Of a stretch of 33,525 bases of DNA, positions 17,179 to 25,471 are shown one piece after another. This stretch comes from an uncultured beta proteobacterium (GTDB taxonomy: Bacteria > Pseudomonadota > Gammaproteobacteria > Burkholderiales > SG8-39). A model generated the notes under the pieces. The model made no database searches. It saw nothing but the letters and a program-made list of their open reading frames with translations, and was not told where the DNA came from. The number at the start of each line of letters is the position of its first letter. The stretch's first letter is position 1. The stretch spans positions 1-33,525 of the forward strand of contig CADEDU010000083.1 of assembly GCA_902826155.1 (NCBI GenBank), given 5' to 3'. A program made the translations under genes and the position numbers.

Positions 17179-17922
17179 TTACTGCATGTACATGCCACCA
17201 TTCACATGCAAGGTGGCTCCGGTGATGTAGCCCGCGCCGGGCGATGCGAGAAACAAAACGGCATGCGCGATGTCGTCCGGCTGTCCCAGCCGGCCCAGCG
17301 GAATCTGCTCGGTGAGGTGCGCGCGCTGCGCGTCGGGCAACGCCTTGGTCATGTCCGTGTCAACGAAGCCCGGCGCCACACAATTCACTGTTATTCCGCG
17401 ACTGCCGATCTCGCGTGCCAGCGATCGGGCCATGCCCGCCACGCCCGCCTTGGCCGCGGCATAGTTGATCTGCCCCGGATTGCCCATGCTGCCGACCACC
17501 GAGGTGACGTTGATGATGCGCCCACGCCGCAGTTTCATCATCCCACGCAGCACGGCCTTGGAAAGCCGGTATACCGATTTCAGATCGGTATCGATCACCG
17601 AGTCCCACTCGGCGTCCTTCATGCGCAATGCGAGGTTGTCCTGGGTGATGCCGGCGTTATTTACCAGGATCGAGATCGCTCCGAACTCCTTCTCGATCGC
17701 CGTGCACGTCGCCTCGATCGACTCCGCGTTCGTTACATCGAGAAGAGCACCTCTTCCTTTGGCGCTCGCTCCACCCAGGTAATCACTGATCGCCGCAGCG
17801 CCGGACTCCGTCGTTGCCGTACCTACGACGACGGCACCTGCCTTCCCGAGGGCCTGGGCGATAGCCCGACCGATCCCGCGCGAGGCGCCGGTCACCAGAG
17901 CGATCTCGCCAGCGAGATTCAT
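17179..17922 (-). CDS. fabG: 3-oxoacyl-[acyl-carrier-protein] reductase
   Basis: FabG reduces 3-oxoacyl-ACP with NADPH in each elongation cycle. The 247-residue product is a short-chain dehydrogenase/reductase with the cofactor motif TGASRGIG (11-18), NNAG (88-91), and the catalytic Ser141, Tyr154 and Lys158 in SVVGSMGNPGQINYAAAK. The ATG at 17922 overlaps the fabD stop by 4 nt (ATGA); the frame to 18096 is a shadow of fabD. The gene lies in the plsX-fabH-fabD-fabG-acpP-fabF order. Confidence 0.97.
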   Translation of the reverse strand: MNLAGEIALVTGASRGIGRAIAQALGKAGAVVVGTATTESGAAAISDYLGGASAKGRGALLDVTNAESIEATCTAIEKEFGAISILVNNAGITQDNLALRMKDAEWDSVIDTDLKSVYRLSKAVLRGMMKLRRGRIINVTSVVGSMGNPGQINYAAAKAGVAGMARSLAREIGSRGITVNCVAPGFVDTDMTKALPDAQRAHLTEQIPLGRLGQPDDIAHAVLFLASPGAGYITGATLHVNGGMYMQ

Positions 17923-18857
17923 TGTGTGCTCCGCACGTTCGAGACCGCTTCCTCGATCGACTTGCGATCGACCAGCGCCACGCCACTCAGCCGCTCGTCG
18001 ATGCGCTTGGCCATCGGCGCCAGCACCTTCCCCGGTCCGCACTCGGCCACCATGCTCGCGCCGAGTTCGGCGATTCGTCGCATGCAGTCGACCCACAGCA
18101 CCGGGTGATCCGCCTGCTCGACCAGCGCCTGCCTGATCGCACTCACCGAGTCACGCTCGCGCGCATCGATGTTGTGAACGACCGGCACCGACGGCAGCGT
18201 GATCGTTACCTGCTCGAGATAGTCTTTCAGTCGTCGCGCAGCCGGCCCCATCAACGACGAATGAAACGGCGCACTGACCGGCAGCGCAACCGCGCGCTTG
18301 GCGCCTTTGCTTTTGGCCAGATCACTTGCTCGCTGCACCGCTGCGGCATGGCCTGCGATCACCACCTGCGACGGCGCGTTGAAATTGACCGCCTCGACCA
18401 CCTGCCCCTGCGCAGCCTCGGCGCACGCGGCACGCACCGCGTCGTCATCCAGGCCGAGGATCGCGGCCATCGCGCCTTCGCCCTGCGGTACTGCCTCCTG
18501 CATCGCCTGCGCACGCAGTCGAACCAGCGGCAGGCATTGCTCGTACGAAATCGCTCCCGCGGCGACCAGGGCGGTGTACTCGCCAAGGCTATGCCCCGCC
18601 ACCACCGCAGGCATCGGGCCGCCAACCGATTGCCACAGCCGGAACGCCGCGACACCCGCCATCACCATGAGCGGCTGGGTGTTGGTCGTCTTGCTCAGTT
18701 CCTCGGCCGGCCCCTCGCGCACCAGTCGCGCCATGTCCTGCTTGAGAACATCGCAACCCGTCTGCACGACTTCCTGTACGACTGGCGAGTCACCATAGGC
18801 ATCGAACATGCCGATCGCCTGTGAGCCTTGGCCCGGAAACACCATCGCCAGCTTCAT
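17919..18857 (-). CDS. fabD: Malonyl-CoA:acyl carrier protein transacylase
   Basis: FabD moves malonyl groups from CoA to ACP, supplying the extender unit for the Fab condensing enzymes. The 312-residue product has the nucleophile elbow GHSLGEY with Ser90, the N-terminal FPGQGSQ loop (7-13) that forms the oxyanion hole, a conserved Arg in LVRLRAQAMQ, and catalytic His199 in SAPFHSSLM. Length is normal. It lies between fabH (48 nt) and fabG (4-nt overlap). Confidence 0.97.
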   Translation of the reverse strand: MKLAMVFPGQGSQAIGMFDAYGDSPVVQEVVQTGCDVLKQDMARLVREGPAEELSKTTNTQPLMVMAGVAAFRLWQSVGGPMPAVVAGHSLGEYTALVAAGAISYEQCLPLVRLRAQAMQEAVPQGEGAMAAILGLDDDAVRAACAEAAQGQVVEAVNFNAPSQVVIAGHAAAVQRASDLAKSKGAKRAVALPVSAPFHSSLMGPAARRLKDYLEQVTITLPSVPVVHNIDARERDSVSAIRQALVEQADHPVLWVDCMRRIAELGASMVAECGPGKVLAPMAKRIDERLSGVALVDRKSIEEAVSNVRSTQ

Positions 18858-18905
18858 CGTTGTTTGCCTCCTTGTTCCAGCGCGGTCCGCACTCGCTCCG
18901 CGACA

Positions 18906-19871
18906 TCACATCTGCACCAACACCGCGCCCCAGGTGAAGCCGCCGCCGACCCCTTCGAACAGCACGCGTTGCCCGGGACGGATACGTCCTGCGCGCATCG
19001 CTTCATCGAACGCGAGCGGGATCGACGCAGCCGAAGTGTTGGCGTGTCGATCGACGGTCACGATCACGCGCGACGGATCCAGCCCGAGGCGCTTGCCGGT
19101 CGCCTCGAGAATGCGCACGTTGGCCTGATGCGGAATGAGCCAGTCGATATCGGCGATACCGAGGTTTGCTTTCGCCATCGTCTCGCGCGCCACTTCATCG
19201 AGCACCTTGACCGCGAATTTGAACACCGCCTGCCCGTCCATCGTCAGGAACGGCGACCCCTTGATCTGTCCGCCACACACGTTGCCCGGCACCGCGAGGA
19301 TCCCGGCGTAGCTGCCGTCGGCGTGCATCACCGACCCCAAAATCCCGGGTGTCGCCTCGGCCCGTAGCACCACCGCGCCAGCGCCGTCGCCGAACAGAAC
19401 GCAGGTGGTGCGATCCTTCCAATCGAGGATGCGCGAGAACACCTCTGCGCCGACGACGAGCGCATTGCGGCTCTGCCCACAGCGAATCAGGGCATCGGCC
19501 AGCGAGAGCGCATAGACGAATCCGCTGCAGACGGCCTGCACATCGAATGCCGGGCAACCCGCCACGCCGAGCTTGTGTTGCAGCAGGCATGCGGTGCTTG
19601 GAAACACATAGTCGGGCGTCGAGGTCGCCACGATGATCAGATCGATCTGGTTCGCCTCGATGCCGGCCGCCTGAATCGCCGCTCGCGACGCGTGCAGCGC
19701 CAGGTCGCTCGAATGCTCGTTGTCGGCGGCGAAATGCCGCTGCTTGATGCCGGTGCGGGTCTGAATCCACTCGTCCGAGGTGTCGACGCGCTGCGCGAGC
19801 ATCGCGTTGGTGACGCACTGCTCGGGCAGATAGCCGCCGGTGCCGATGATTCGCGCGAATGGCATACGCAC
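18906..19871 (-). CDS. fabH: 3-oxoacyl-[acyl-carrier-protein] synthase III
   Basis: FabH starts fatty-acid synthesis by condensing acetyl-CoA with malonyl-ACP. The 321-residue product has the Cys-His-Asn triad Cys115 ([11 protein letters not shown]), His248 (PHQANVRI) and Asn278 ([12 protein letters not shown]), plus the GGGFTWGA end. The first residues ([17 protein letters not shown]) place the start at or two codons before the family N-terminus. It follows plsX by 18 nt and precedes fabD by 48 nt. Confidence 0.97.
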   Translation of the reverse strand: MRMPFARIIGTGGYLPEQCVTNAMLAQRVDTSDEWIQTRTGIKQRHFAADNEHSSDLALHASRAAIQAAGIEANQIDLIIVATSTPDYVFPSTACLLQHKLGVAGCPAFDVQAVCSGFVYALSLADALIRCGQSRNALVVGAEVFSRILDWKDRTTCVLFGDGAGAVVLRAEATPGILGSVMHADGSYAGILAVPGNVCGGQIKGSPFLTMDGQAVFKFAVKVLDEVARETMAKANLGIADIDWLIPHQANVRILEATGKRLGLDPSRVIVTVDRHANTSAASIPLAFDEAMRAGRIRPGQRVLFEGVGGGFTWGAVLVQM

Positions 19872-19889
19872 TCGATCGCAGGGGTCGCG

Positions 19890-20930
19890 TCAGGGCGACG
19901 CCAGCGCTTTGCCGGCTTCGGGCGACGTGACCGTGAGCCGCTCGGAAATGCGCGCCAGCACCCGATTGCGGATCTCTTCGGCCGCCCGCTCGAGCGCGTT
20001 GCGAAACGAGAGCTGATCCGCCGAACCATGGCTCTTGACGACGATGCCGCGCAGACCCAGCAGGGTCGCGCCGTTGTAGCGCCGATGATCGACGCGTGCC
20101 CGAAAGCTGCGGATCACCGGCCATGCCACGAGCAGCGCGATCCAGCGGAACGGATTGCGCGTGAACTCTTCGCGCAGCATCTGGCGCAGCATCTGCGCCA
20201 GCCCTTCGGAAGTCTTGAGCGCAACGTTGCCGACGAACCCGTCGCACACGACGACGTCCGCGGTGCCCTTGTAGATGTCGTCGCCTTCGACGTTGCCGAT
20301 GAAGTTCAACTCGCTTGCCCGCAGCAGTTCCGCGGCGCGCTTGACGACTTCATTGCCTTTGATGGCCTCTTCGCCGATGTTGAGCAGGCCGACGCTGGGA
20401 CGGTCCTTGTGCTCCACCGCACTCACCAGCGAAGCACCCATCACGCCGAACTGCAATAGATGCTCGGGCTCGCAGTCGACATTGGCCCCCAGATCGAGCA
20501 TGTAGGTGCTACCGGACATCGCCGGCAGAACCGACACGATCGCGGGCCGGTCGATGCCGGGCAGCATCTTGAGGACGAACCGGGAAATCGCCATCAGCGC
20601 GCCAGTATTGCCCGCGCTCACCGCCGCGGCAGCATCACCCGATTTCACCAGGTCGATCGCCACCCGCATCGACGAGTCGCGCTTGCCCCGCAACGCCTGC
20701 GCCGGCTGCTCGTCCATCGCCACGAGTTCGGAAGCGTGCCGCACGGTCGCGCGGGAGTCCGACTCGCGTCCGACTTTGGCCAGCTGTGCCTTGATGGCGG
20801 ACTGGTCGCCCACGAGCATCACCCTCGCGTCGGCATTGGCGTCGAGAAACGCGAGCGCAGCGGGCACCGTTACGGCGGGCCCGTGATCTCCACCCATGCA
20901 GTCGACGGCCAGGATGACTTCGGTGGTCAC
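19890..20930 (-). CDS. plsX: Phosphate acyltransferase PlsX
   Basis: PlsX converts acyl-ACP and phosphate to acyl-phosphate, the acyl donor for PlsY in phospholipid synthesis. The 346-residue product begins [17 protein letters not shown], the family N-terminus (often DAMGGDxGP), and contains [18 protein letters not shown] and [19 protein letters not shown]. The start codon is GTG at 20930. No ATG or clear Shine-Dalgarno sequence is nearby; the bases just upstream are CTCCTGATTC. A 120-nt open frame continuing from rpmF ends 3 nt before this GTG, so coupled initiation is possible. It is the first lipid gene after yceD-rpmF, the conserved order. Confidence 0.96.
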   Translation of the reverse strand: MTTEVILAVDCMGGDHGPAVTVPAALAFLDANADARVMLVGDQSAIKAQLAKVGRESDSRATVRHASELVAMDEQPAQALRGKRDSSMRVAIDLVKSGDAAAAVSAGNTGALMAISRFVLKMLPGIDRPAIVSVLPAMSGSTYMLDLGANVDCEPEHLLQFGVMGASLVSAVEHKDRPSVGLLNIGEEAIKGNEVVKRAAELLRASELNFIGNVEGDDIYKGTADVVVCDGFVGNVALKTSEGLAQMLRQMLREEFTRNPFRWIALLVAWPVIRSFRARVDHRRYNGATLLGLRGIVVKSHGSADQLSFRNALERAAEEIRNRVLARISERLTVTSPEAGKALASP

Positions 20931-21053
20931 GAATCAGGAGGGGCGACCAGGTTGGTTCTTGTCGAAACGCTTGCCGCCGGACCCTTCGGAGCCCGGCTTG
21001 CCACGATTGCGTCCCACACGCGGCGGGAGCGCAGCGGCCTCGCCGTGCGACCC

Positions 21054-21233
21054 TTATTCTTCTTTGACCTTGATGACCTTCTTGCCGCGGTAGTAGCCGG
21101 TCGGGCTCACGTGATGACGCAAGTGCACCTCACCCGTCGACGGCTCGATTGCCAGAGACGGACGCGACAGCGCATCGTGCGAACGGTGCATGCCACGCTT
21201 GGACGGCGACTTCTTGTTCTGCTGAACTGCCAT
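21054..21233 (-). CDS. rpmF: 50S ribosomal protein L32
   Basis: This 59-residue ribosomal protein begins [20 protein letters not shown] and contains [17 protein letters not shown], which together define bacterial L32. The usual Cys4 zinc site of some L32 proteins is absent, as in E. coli. The ATG at 21233 follows a GAGGAG ribosome-binding site by 7 nt. It ends in TAA and lies 13 nt after yceD, in the conserved yceD-rpmF-plsX order. After the stop the same frame stays open for 39 more codons, described separately. Confidence 0.97.
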   Translation of the reverse strand: MAVQQNKKSPSKRGMHRSHDALSRPSLAIEPSTGEVHLRHHVSPTGYYRGKKVIKVKEE

Positions 21234-21246
21234 GGGTTACTCCTCT

Positions 21247-21726
21247 TCAACTTTGCCTGAGTCGCGCCAATGCGGCCCAAGGTCCCGATTCGTCCTCGCC
21301 GACAGCGCTCGCAGCGTCTGCCGGAGGCTCGCATGCCGTGTGTCGCGCAACCATGGGCATGGCAAGCAGGATCTCGTCTTCAACCAAATCCGTTACGTGC
21401 AGTGCCGGACTTGCCAGCACCCGGTCGACGTCATCGTCGGCCGCGTCGATCTCGCGCTGGTCCTCACATAGTTCCAGCTCGACCGCTTCATCGATCTCCA
21501 GAGCTACCGGCTCCAGGCAGCGCTGGCACTCCATGGTCATCGAGCATCTGACCTCGACGCCCAGTGCCGGCTTGCCAATCGCAGAATGCTGGCCCGTTAC
21601 ACGAAACCACGCATTGCCTGCCGTTGCCCCTGCGTCCCGCACGCGCGCCAGACGGTCAGAGGCGATCTCCCCTTCGGTCGACAGGCCGTCGCGCGCGAAC
21701 TGCATGGCGTCGATCGTCAGGCGCAC
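21247..21726 (-). CDS. yceD: YceD/DUF177 family protein (23S rRNA accumulation)
   Basis: YceD-family proteins are linked to 23S rRNA accumulation and always sit upstream of rpmF. The product has about 159 residues from GTG at 21726, with a CxxC-type cluster (Cys61, Cys67 and Cys70 in MECQRCLEP), VTDLVEDEILLAMPMVARH (111-129) and a further Cys132. The frame is open to 21831, but a strong promoter with a start point near 21768 lies inside that extension, and GGGGAG precedes GTG 21726 by 5 nt, so the shorter form is favoured. A GTG two codons earlier (21732) and an ATG at 21705 are alternatives. Confidence 0.88.
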   Translation of the reverse strand: MRLTIDAMQFARDGLSTEGEIASDRLARVRDAGATAGNAWFRVTGQHSAIGKPALGVEVRCSMTMECQRCLEPVALEIDEAVELELCEDQREIDAADDDVDRVLASPALHVTDLVEDEILLAMPMVARHTACEPPADAASAVGEDESGPWAALARLRQS

Positions 21727-21774
21727 CGGCACTCCCCAACCAAGGCGGCGGTTTGCGCCCGGCAGAATCGCGAG

Positions 21775-21804
21775 ATAATACCAACGCCCCGCAAAGACTG
21801 TCAA
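21775..21804 (-). promoter_or_regulatory. Near-consensus sigma-70 promoter of the yceD-rpmF-plsX-fab operon
   Basis: On the minus strand TTGACA (plus 21799-21804) is separated by 18 nt from TATTAT (plus 21775-21780). The -35 is perfect and the -10 matches five of six positions. Transcription should start near 21768, about 40 nt before the yceD GTG. It faces away from maf, which begins at 21910 on the other strand. Confidence 0.82.
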
Positions 21805-21909
21805 AAGAATCAACCGGATAGCACCCCTCAAGGACGCCCCAAGAAACGATCGAACTGTCGCTGCAATTGGAGCGACGGATCACCCGCTTCGAAGTGCCTA
21901 TCTGCCACG

Positions 21910-22521
21910 ATGTACGCGCAATCTACTGCCGTAGTCCGCTCTCCGCGTCAGCTCGTGCTGGCGTCCACCTCGACCTACCGGCGCGAGTTGCTTGCGCGCC
22001 TGCGTCTGCCATTCGAGGTCCGTGCGCCGGGCGTGACCGAGACGCTGATCGAAGCCGAGGGCCCGGCGGATCGCGCGCAGCGTCTCGCCGCAGAAAAAGC
22101 TCGCGCGGTGGCCCCGCATTTTCCATCGGCGCTGATCATCGGCTCTGATCAGGTCGCCGCGCTGGGCGAGCTCGTTCTCGATAAACCCGGTGATTTCACC
22201 AACGCACGCGATCAGCTGCGACGATCGAGTGGCAATGTGGTCCGCTTCTTCACCGCACTGTCAGTGCTGGATGCCCACACCGGCGAGTCGAGTGGGCGAC
22301 TGGTGATCTACCAGGTGAAGTTTCGACCACTCAGCGACGATGCCATTGAACGGTATCTGCACGCCGAAGAGCCGTACGACTGCGCCGGCGCCGCCAAAGC
22401 CGAAGGCCTGGGCATCACGCTGATCGAGCGCATGACCGGCGACGATCCGACCGCGCTGATCGGCTTGCCGTTGATCGCGCTCAGCGACATCCTGAGGCGT
22501 CACGGCTTCGCACTGCCTTGA
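21910..22521 (+). CDS. maf: Maf/YceF family nucleotide pyrophosphatase
   Basis: Maf-fold house-cleaning pyrophosphatase; the YceF subgroup is reported to prefer 7-methyl-GTP. The 203-residue product has the phosphate-loop LVLASTSTYRRELL (15-28), a catalytic Asp80 in IIGSDQVA, and the segments EPYDCAGAAKAEGLGI and IGLPLIALSDILRRHG, which match YceF rather than the dTTP/UTP type YhdE. The ATG at 21910 puts about ten residues before the usual start; LVLAST is in the expected place. It is divergent from yceD and convergent with sppA. The ribosome-binding site is weak. Confidence 0.92.
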   Translation: MYAQSTAVVRSPRQLVLASTSTYRRELLARLRLPFEVRAPGVTETLIEAEGPADRAQRLAAEKARAVAPHFPSALIIGSDQVAALGELVLDKPGDFTNARDQLRRSSGNVVRFFTALSVLDAHTGESSGRLVIYQVKFRPLSDDAIERYLHAEEPYDCAGAAKAEGLGITLIERMTGDDPTALIGLPLIALSDILRRHGFALP

Positions 22522-22572
22522 TCCGGTGCGCGGCCGACTCAGGCAGATAGCGCAGCGACGCAGCGCAGTTAA

Positions 22573-23514
22573 CTACTGCAGCGAAATCGCGCCCGCACGC
22601 AGACTACCGAGCAGGCTCGACCCCATCGCGGCGCCAAACCGCTTCGCGATGCGCTCGGCGATGTTTTCGCGCTGCGTGAACTCGACGATATGCTCGGCCT
22701 TGATCACCTCGCGCGCGACATAGTCGACGCTGCCCAGCGCGTCGGTCAGCCCCAGTTCGATGCTTTTGGCACCGGTCCAGAGCAGACCGCTGAACACCGT
22801 CGCGTTGTCCTTGAGGCGATCGCCCCGACCCTTCTTCACGGCATCGATGAACTGACCGTGGATCTCGGTGAGAAGGCCCTTGGCGTGGTCGCGATGCACG
22901 GGATTGACCGGCGAGAACGGATCGAGAAACGCCTTGTTCTCGCCGGCGGTGAGCAAGCGACGCTCGACGCCCAGTTTGTCCATGGTTTCGGTGAACCCGA
23001 ATCCATCCATGAGCACACCGATCGACCCGACGACACTGGCCTTGTCGACGTAGATCTTGTCGGCCGCCGCTGCGATGTAGTAGCCACCCGAAGCGCACAC
23101 GTCCTCGATGACGGCATACATCGGCGTGTTGGGGTGCTTGGCGCGCAGCCGCTGGATCTCGTCGTAGATGATTCCCGACTGGACCGGACTGCCACCCGGG
23201 CTGTTGATGCGCAGGATCACACCCTGAGTGTTGGCGTCTTTGAACGCGTTATGCAGGGCGGTGGCCACCCGGTCGGCGCTCGCCCCGCCCTTGGCGTCGA
23301 TGACACCGTTGATCTCGACCAGCGCGGTGTGCTTGCCGCTGGAGCCCCCAGCGCTGCGAAGATCGAGCGCCATGACGATGATGAAGGTCAGGTAGGCGAA
23401 CCCGAGCAGCTTGAAGAAGATGCCCCAGCGGCGCGCGCGGCGCTGCTCCTTCACGCCCTCGAGCACCAGTCGCTCGATCATCCCGCGTTCCCAGTTTGCA
23501 TTCGGTTCATTCAT
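22573..23514 (-). CDS. sppA: Signal peptide peptidase A, S49 family (short form)
   Basis: SppA degrades leftover signal peptides at the inner membrane. This is the short single-domain form, 313 residues from the ATG at 23514. A cytoplasmic N-terminus (1-30) is followed by one transmembrane segment (about 33-50) and the ClpP-like domain. The nucleophile is Ser142 in VCASGGYYIAAAADK and the likely general base is Lys194 in TAGENKAFLDPFSP, by analogy with the Ser-Lys dyad of Bacillus SppA. RINSPGGSPVQSG (102-114) is conserved. Its start overlaps the end of the Rieske gene by 8 nt (ATGAATGA), so the two are coupled. Confidence 0.94.
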   Translation of the reverse strand: MNEPNANWERGMIERLVLEGVKEQRRARRWGIFFKLLGFAYLTFIIVMALDLRSAGGSSGKHTALVEINGVIDAKGGASADRVATALHNAFKDANTQGVILRINSPGGSPVQSGIIYDEIQRLRAKHPNTPMYAVIEDVCASGGYYIAAAADKIYVDKASVVGSIGVLMDGFGFTETMDKLGVERRLLTAGENKAFLDPFSPVNPVHRDHAKGLLTEIHGQFIDAVKKGRGDRLKDNATVFSGLLWTGAKSIELGLTDALGSVDYVAREVIKAEHIVEFTQRENIAERIAKRFGAAMGSSLLGSLRAGAISLQ

Positions 23515-23863
23515 CGTGGATTTCCTCAACCAGGATCAGGCCATCGCGTTCGATCACCACCAGTTCGGTGAGGCTGCGTCCTCGACATGGACCGCCCACG
23601 CAACGCCCGGAGTCAGGCGCATAAAGCGCCCCGTGAGTCGAGCATATCAACAGGGTCGAGTCGGCATCAAAGAACTTTCCCGGATTCCAGTCGAGTTCAG
23701 TGGGAACATGCGCGCAGCGATTCAGGAAGCCGCGCACCTTGCCCGCGAAGCGAATGACGAACGCACTTTCGTCCCGCCCGTAACGCTTGACCTCGAAGCG
23801 CACGCCGTCGCCGCGCTCGATCAATTCGTCGGCACGACAGACTATGCGTTGGACCGTAGCCAT
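23507..23863 (-). CDS. Small Rieske [2Fe-2S] protein
   Basis: The 118-residue product has a Rieske cluster motif: Cys50-x-His52 (CAHVP) and Cys74-x2-His77 (CSTHGALY), followed by GRCVGGPCRGRSL. It has no signal peptide or membrane segment and is a stand-alone soluble ferredoxin-type Rieske protein of unknown partner. I chose ATG 23863 (MATVQRIVCRADEL) because the frame further upstream, to 23908, overlaps gph more and lacks family features. It overlaps gph by 22 nt and sppA by 8 nt; the gph-Rieske-sppA order recurs in betaproteobacteria. The link to phosphatase or peptidase function is unexplained. Confidence 0.9.
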   Translation of the reverse strand: MATVQRIVCRADELIERGDGVRFEVKRYGRDESAFVIRFAGKVRGFLNRCAHVPTELDWNPGKFFDADSTLLICSTHGALYAPDSGRCVGGPCRGRSLTELVVIERDGLILVEEIHDE

Positions 23864-24498
23864 CGAGCGAGTTCCGCGGTCGAACCGACCAGCGCCAGAT
23901 GCGCACATCGCGCCAGATCGGCACGCGGATGCGCACCGTGGGTGACGCCCACCGCTTGGACACCCGCAGCACGTGCCATCTCCAGATCGTGAGTCGTGTC
24001 GCCGATCATCAACGTGCGCGACGGTTCGGTGGCCAGTTCGTCCATCAACTCCAGCAGCATCGCCGGATGCGGCTTCGGTTCGGTCTGATCGGCGCAGCGC
24101 GTCGCGGTGAAGAACGGGCTCAGGCCGGTCTGCGCCAGCGCTCGCTTCAACCCGGCCGTGCTCTTGCCGGTGGCCACGGCGAGGACATGACCCGTCACGC
24201 GCAACTCAGTCAGCAATTCGCGCGTATCCGCGAACAACGGCAGCCCGGCGTCGCGCTGCAGAAAGTGCTCGCGATAGCGCTGCACGAACTGGGCATACTG
24301 TTCGGGCTGCAACCCGGGCACGACGTGCGCGAGCGCATCCATCAATCCGAGGCCGATCACGTACTTGGCGCGCTCGACATCGGGAATCTCGTGGCCGAGG
24401 TCTTGCGCCGCCAGCCGAATGCACGCACTGATGGCATCGGCCGAATCGATCAGCGTGCCGTCCCAGTCGAACACGATCAGCTCATATCTGCGGGACAT
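23842..24498 (-). CDS. HAD-family phosphatase, phosphoglycolate phosphatase-like
   Basis: The 218-residue product is a haloacid dehalogenase phosphatase with all four motifs: FDWDGTLIDS (Asp11 nucleophile, Asp13), Thr110 region VATGKS, Lys142 in KPHPAMLLE, and GDTTHD (Asp167, Asp171). An alpha-helical cap (about 20-85) makes it a Gph-like subfamily I member. Phosphoglycolate is a plausible substrate, but substrate cannot be read from sequence. The rluC end overlaps its start by 17 nt and the Rieske gene overlaps its end by 22 nt. It is also similar to PGP/beta-phosphoglucomutase-type HADs, so I leave the symbol empty. Confidence 0.88.
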   Translation of the reverse strand: MSRRYELIVFDWDGTLIDSADAISACIRLAAQDLGHEIPDVERAKYVIGLGLMDALAHVVPGLQPEQYAQFVQRYREHFLQRDAGLPLFADTRELLTELRVTGHVLAVATGKSTAGLKRALAQTGLSPFFTATRCADQTEPKPHPAMLLELMDELATEPSRTLMIGDTTHDLEMARAAGVQAVGVTHGAHPRADLARCAHLALVGSTAELARWLRSNA

Positions 24499-25453
24499 CT
24501 TCGATTCCGAGTAATTGCTGTGCGGCGTTCAGCAGATCGCGCGGCAGTGGCGCACTGACGTCGATCGGCTGCTGCGTGAGCGGATGCGCGAACCGTAACT
24601 GACGCGCATGCAAGAACATCCGCTGCAACCCTTGCTTGGCCAGGCGCTTGTTGAGGGCGAAGTCTCCGTATTTCTCATCGCCCAGGATCGGCGTGCCAAG
24701 GTGCGCCAGATGCACTCGGATCTGATGCGTGCGTCCGGTTTCCAGCCGGGCTTCGAGCAGCGTGACATCGGCGCCCGTGCACAACACGCGAAACCCGGTG
24801 CGTGCACTTTGGCCGTCCCGATCCGGTCGTACCCGCCGCTCGCCTGCCTCGGTGAGGTAGCGCTGCAGCGGCAGATCGACCGTTCTGGAGGCGCGGGTCC
24901 AGCGGCCGGAGACCATCGCCAGATAGAACTTGTCGATCGTGCCCGCACGCCACGTCTCATGCAATGCGGTGAGCGCCGCGCGCCGTTTCGCTATCACGAG
25001 CACGCCTGACGTATCGCGATCGAGGCGGTGAACGAGCTCCAGAAATCGCGCACCGGGGCGGTCGGCGCGTAGCTGCTCGATCGCGCCGAAACTGACGCCG
25101 CTGCCGCCGTGCACCGCGCAGCCGGCCGGTTTGTCGACGATGAGTAGCGCCTCGTCCTCGAACAGGACTGGAAGCGCAGCCCGACGAGCGGTGCCTGGCC
25201 GCGCCCCGGGCACCACCGATTTCGCGCGGGCGACGCGCACCGGTGGAATGCGAATACGGTCACCCGCACGCAGCCGATAGGTCTGATCGACCCGCCCGCT
25301 GTTGACGCGCACCTCGCCGCCGCGCACCAACCGGTACACGTGGCTGCGCGGCACACCTTTGAGGATACGCAGGAGAAAGTTGTCAATCCGCTGGCCGTCG
25401 GCGCTGTCGTCGACGTCAACCTGCCGGGCAATCGCGTTGCCTAAGCCATTCAT
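24482..25453 (-). CDS. rluC: 23S rRNA pseudouridine synthase RluC-like
   Basis: RluC isomerises uridines 955, 2504 and 2580 of 23S rRNA in E. coli. The 323-residue product has an N-terminal S4 RNA-binding domain (about 19-72, RIDNFLLRILKGVPRSHVYRLV... region) and the RluA-type catalytic domain with VHRLDRDTSG (141-150, catalytic Asp145) and RTHQIRVHLAHLGTPILGD. The ATG at 25453 follows the S4-type N-terminus; the frame to 25657 runs into the rne leader and has no family features. It is divergent from rne, as in many proteobacteria, and shares its start region with the rne promoter. Confidence 0.94.
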   Translation of the reverse strand: MNGLGNAIARQVDVDDSADGQRIDNFLLRILKGVPRSHVYRLVRGGEVRVNSGRVDQTYRLRAGDRIRIPPVRVARAKSVVPGARPGTARRAALPVLFEDEALLIVDKPAGCAVHGGSGVSFGAIEQLRADRPGARFLELVHRLDRDTSGVLVIAKRRAALTALHETWRAGTIDKFYLAMVSGRWTRASRTVDLPLQRYLTEAGERRVRPDRDGQSARTGFRVLCTGADVTLLEARLETGRTHQIRVHLAHLGTPILGDEKYGDFALNKRLAKQGLQRMFLHARQLRFAHPLTQQPIDVSAPLPRDLLNAAQQLLGIEDVPQI

Positions 25454-25465
25454 TGTGCTTATACT
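25437..25465 (+). promoter_or_regulatory. Probable rne promoter
   Basis: On the plus strand TTGCCT (25437-25442) and TATACT (25460-25465) are separated by exactly 17 nt. The -35 has four and the -10 five consensus positions. Transcription would start near 25472, giving an rne leader of about 700 nt. The promoter overlaps the first codons of the divergent rluC gene, so transcription of the two may interfere. Confidence 0.6.
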
Positions 25466-25471
25466 TGGCCT

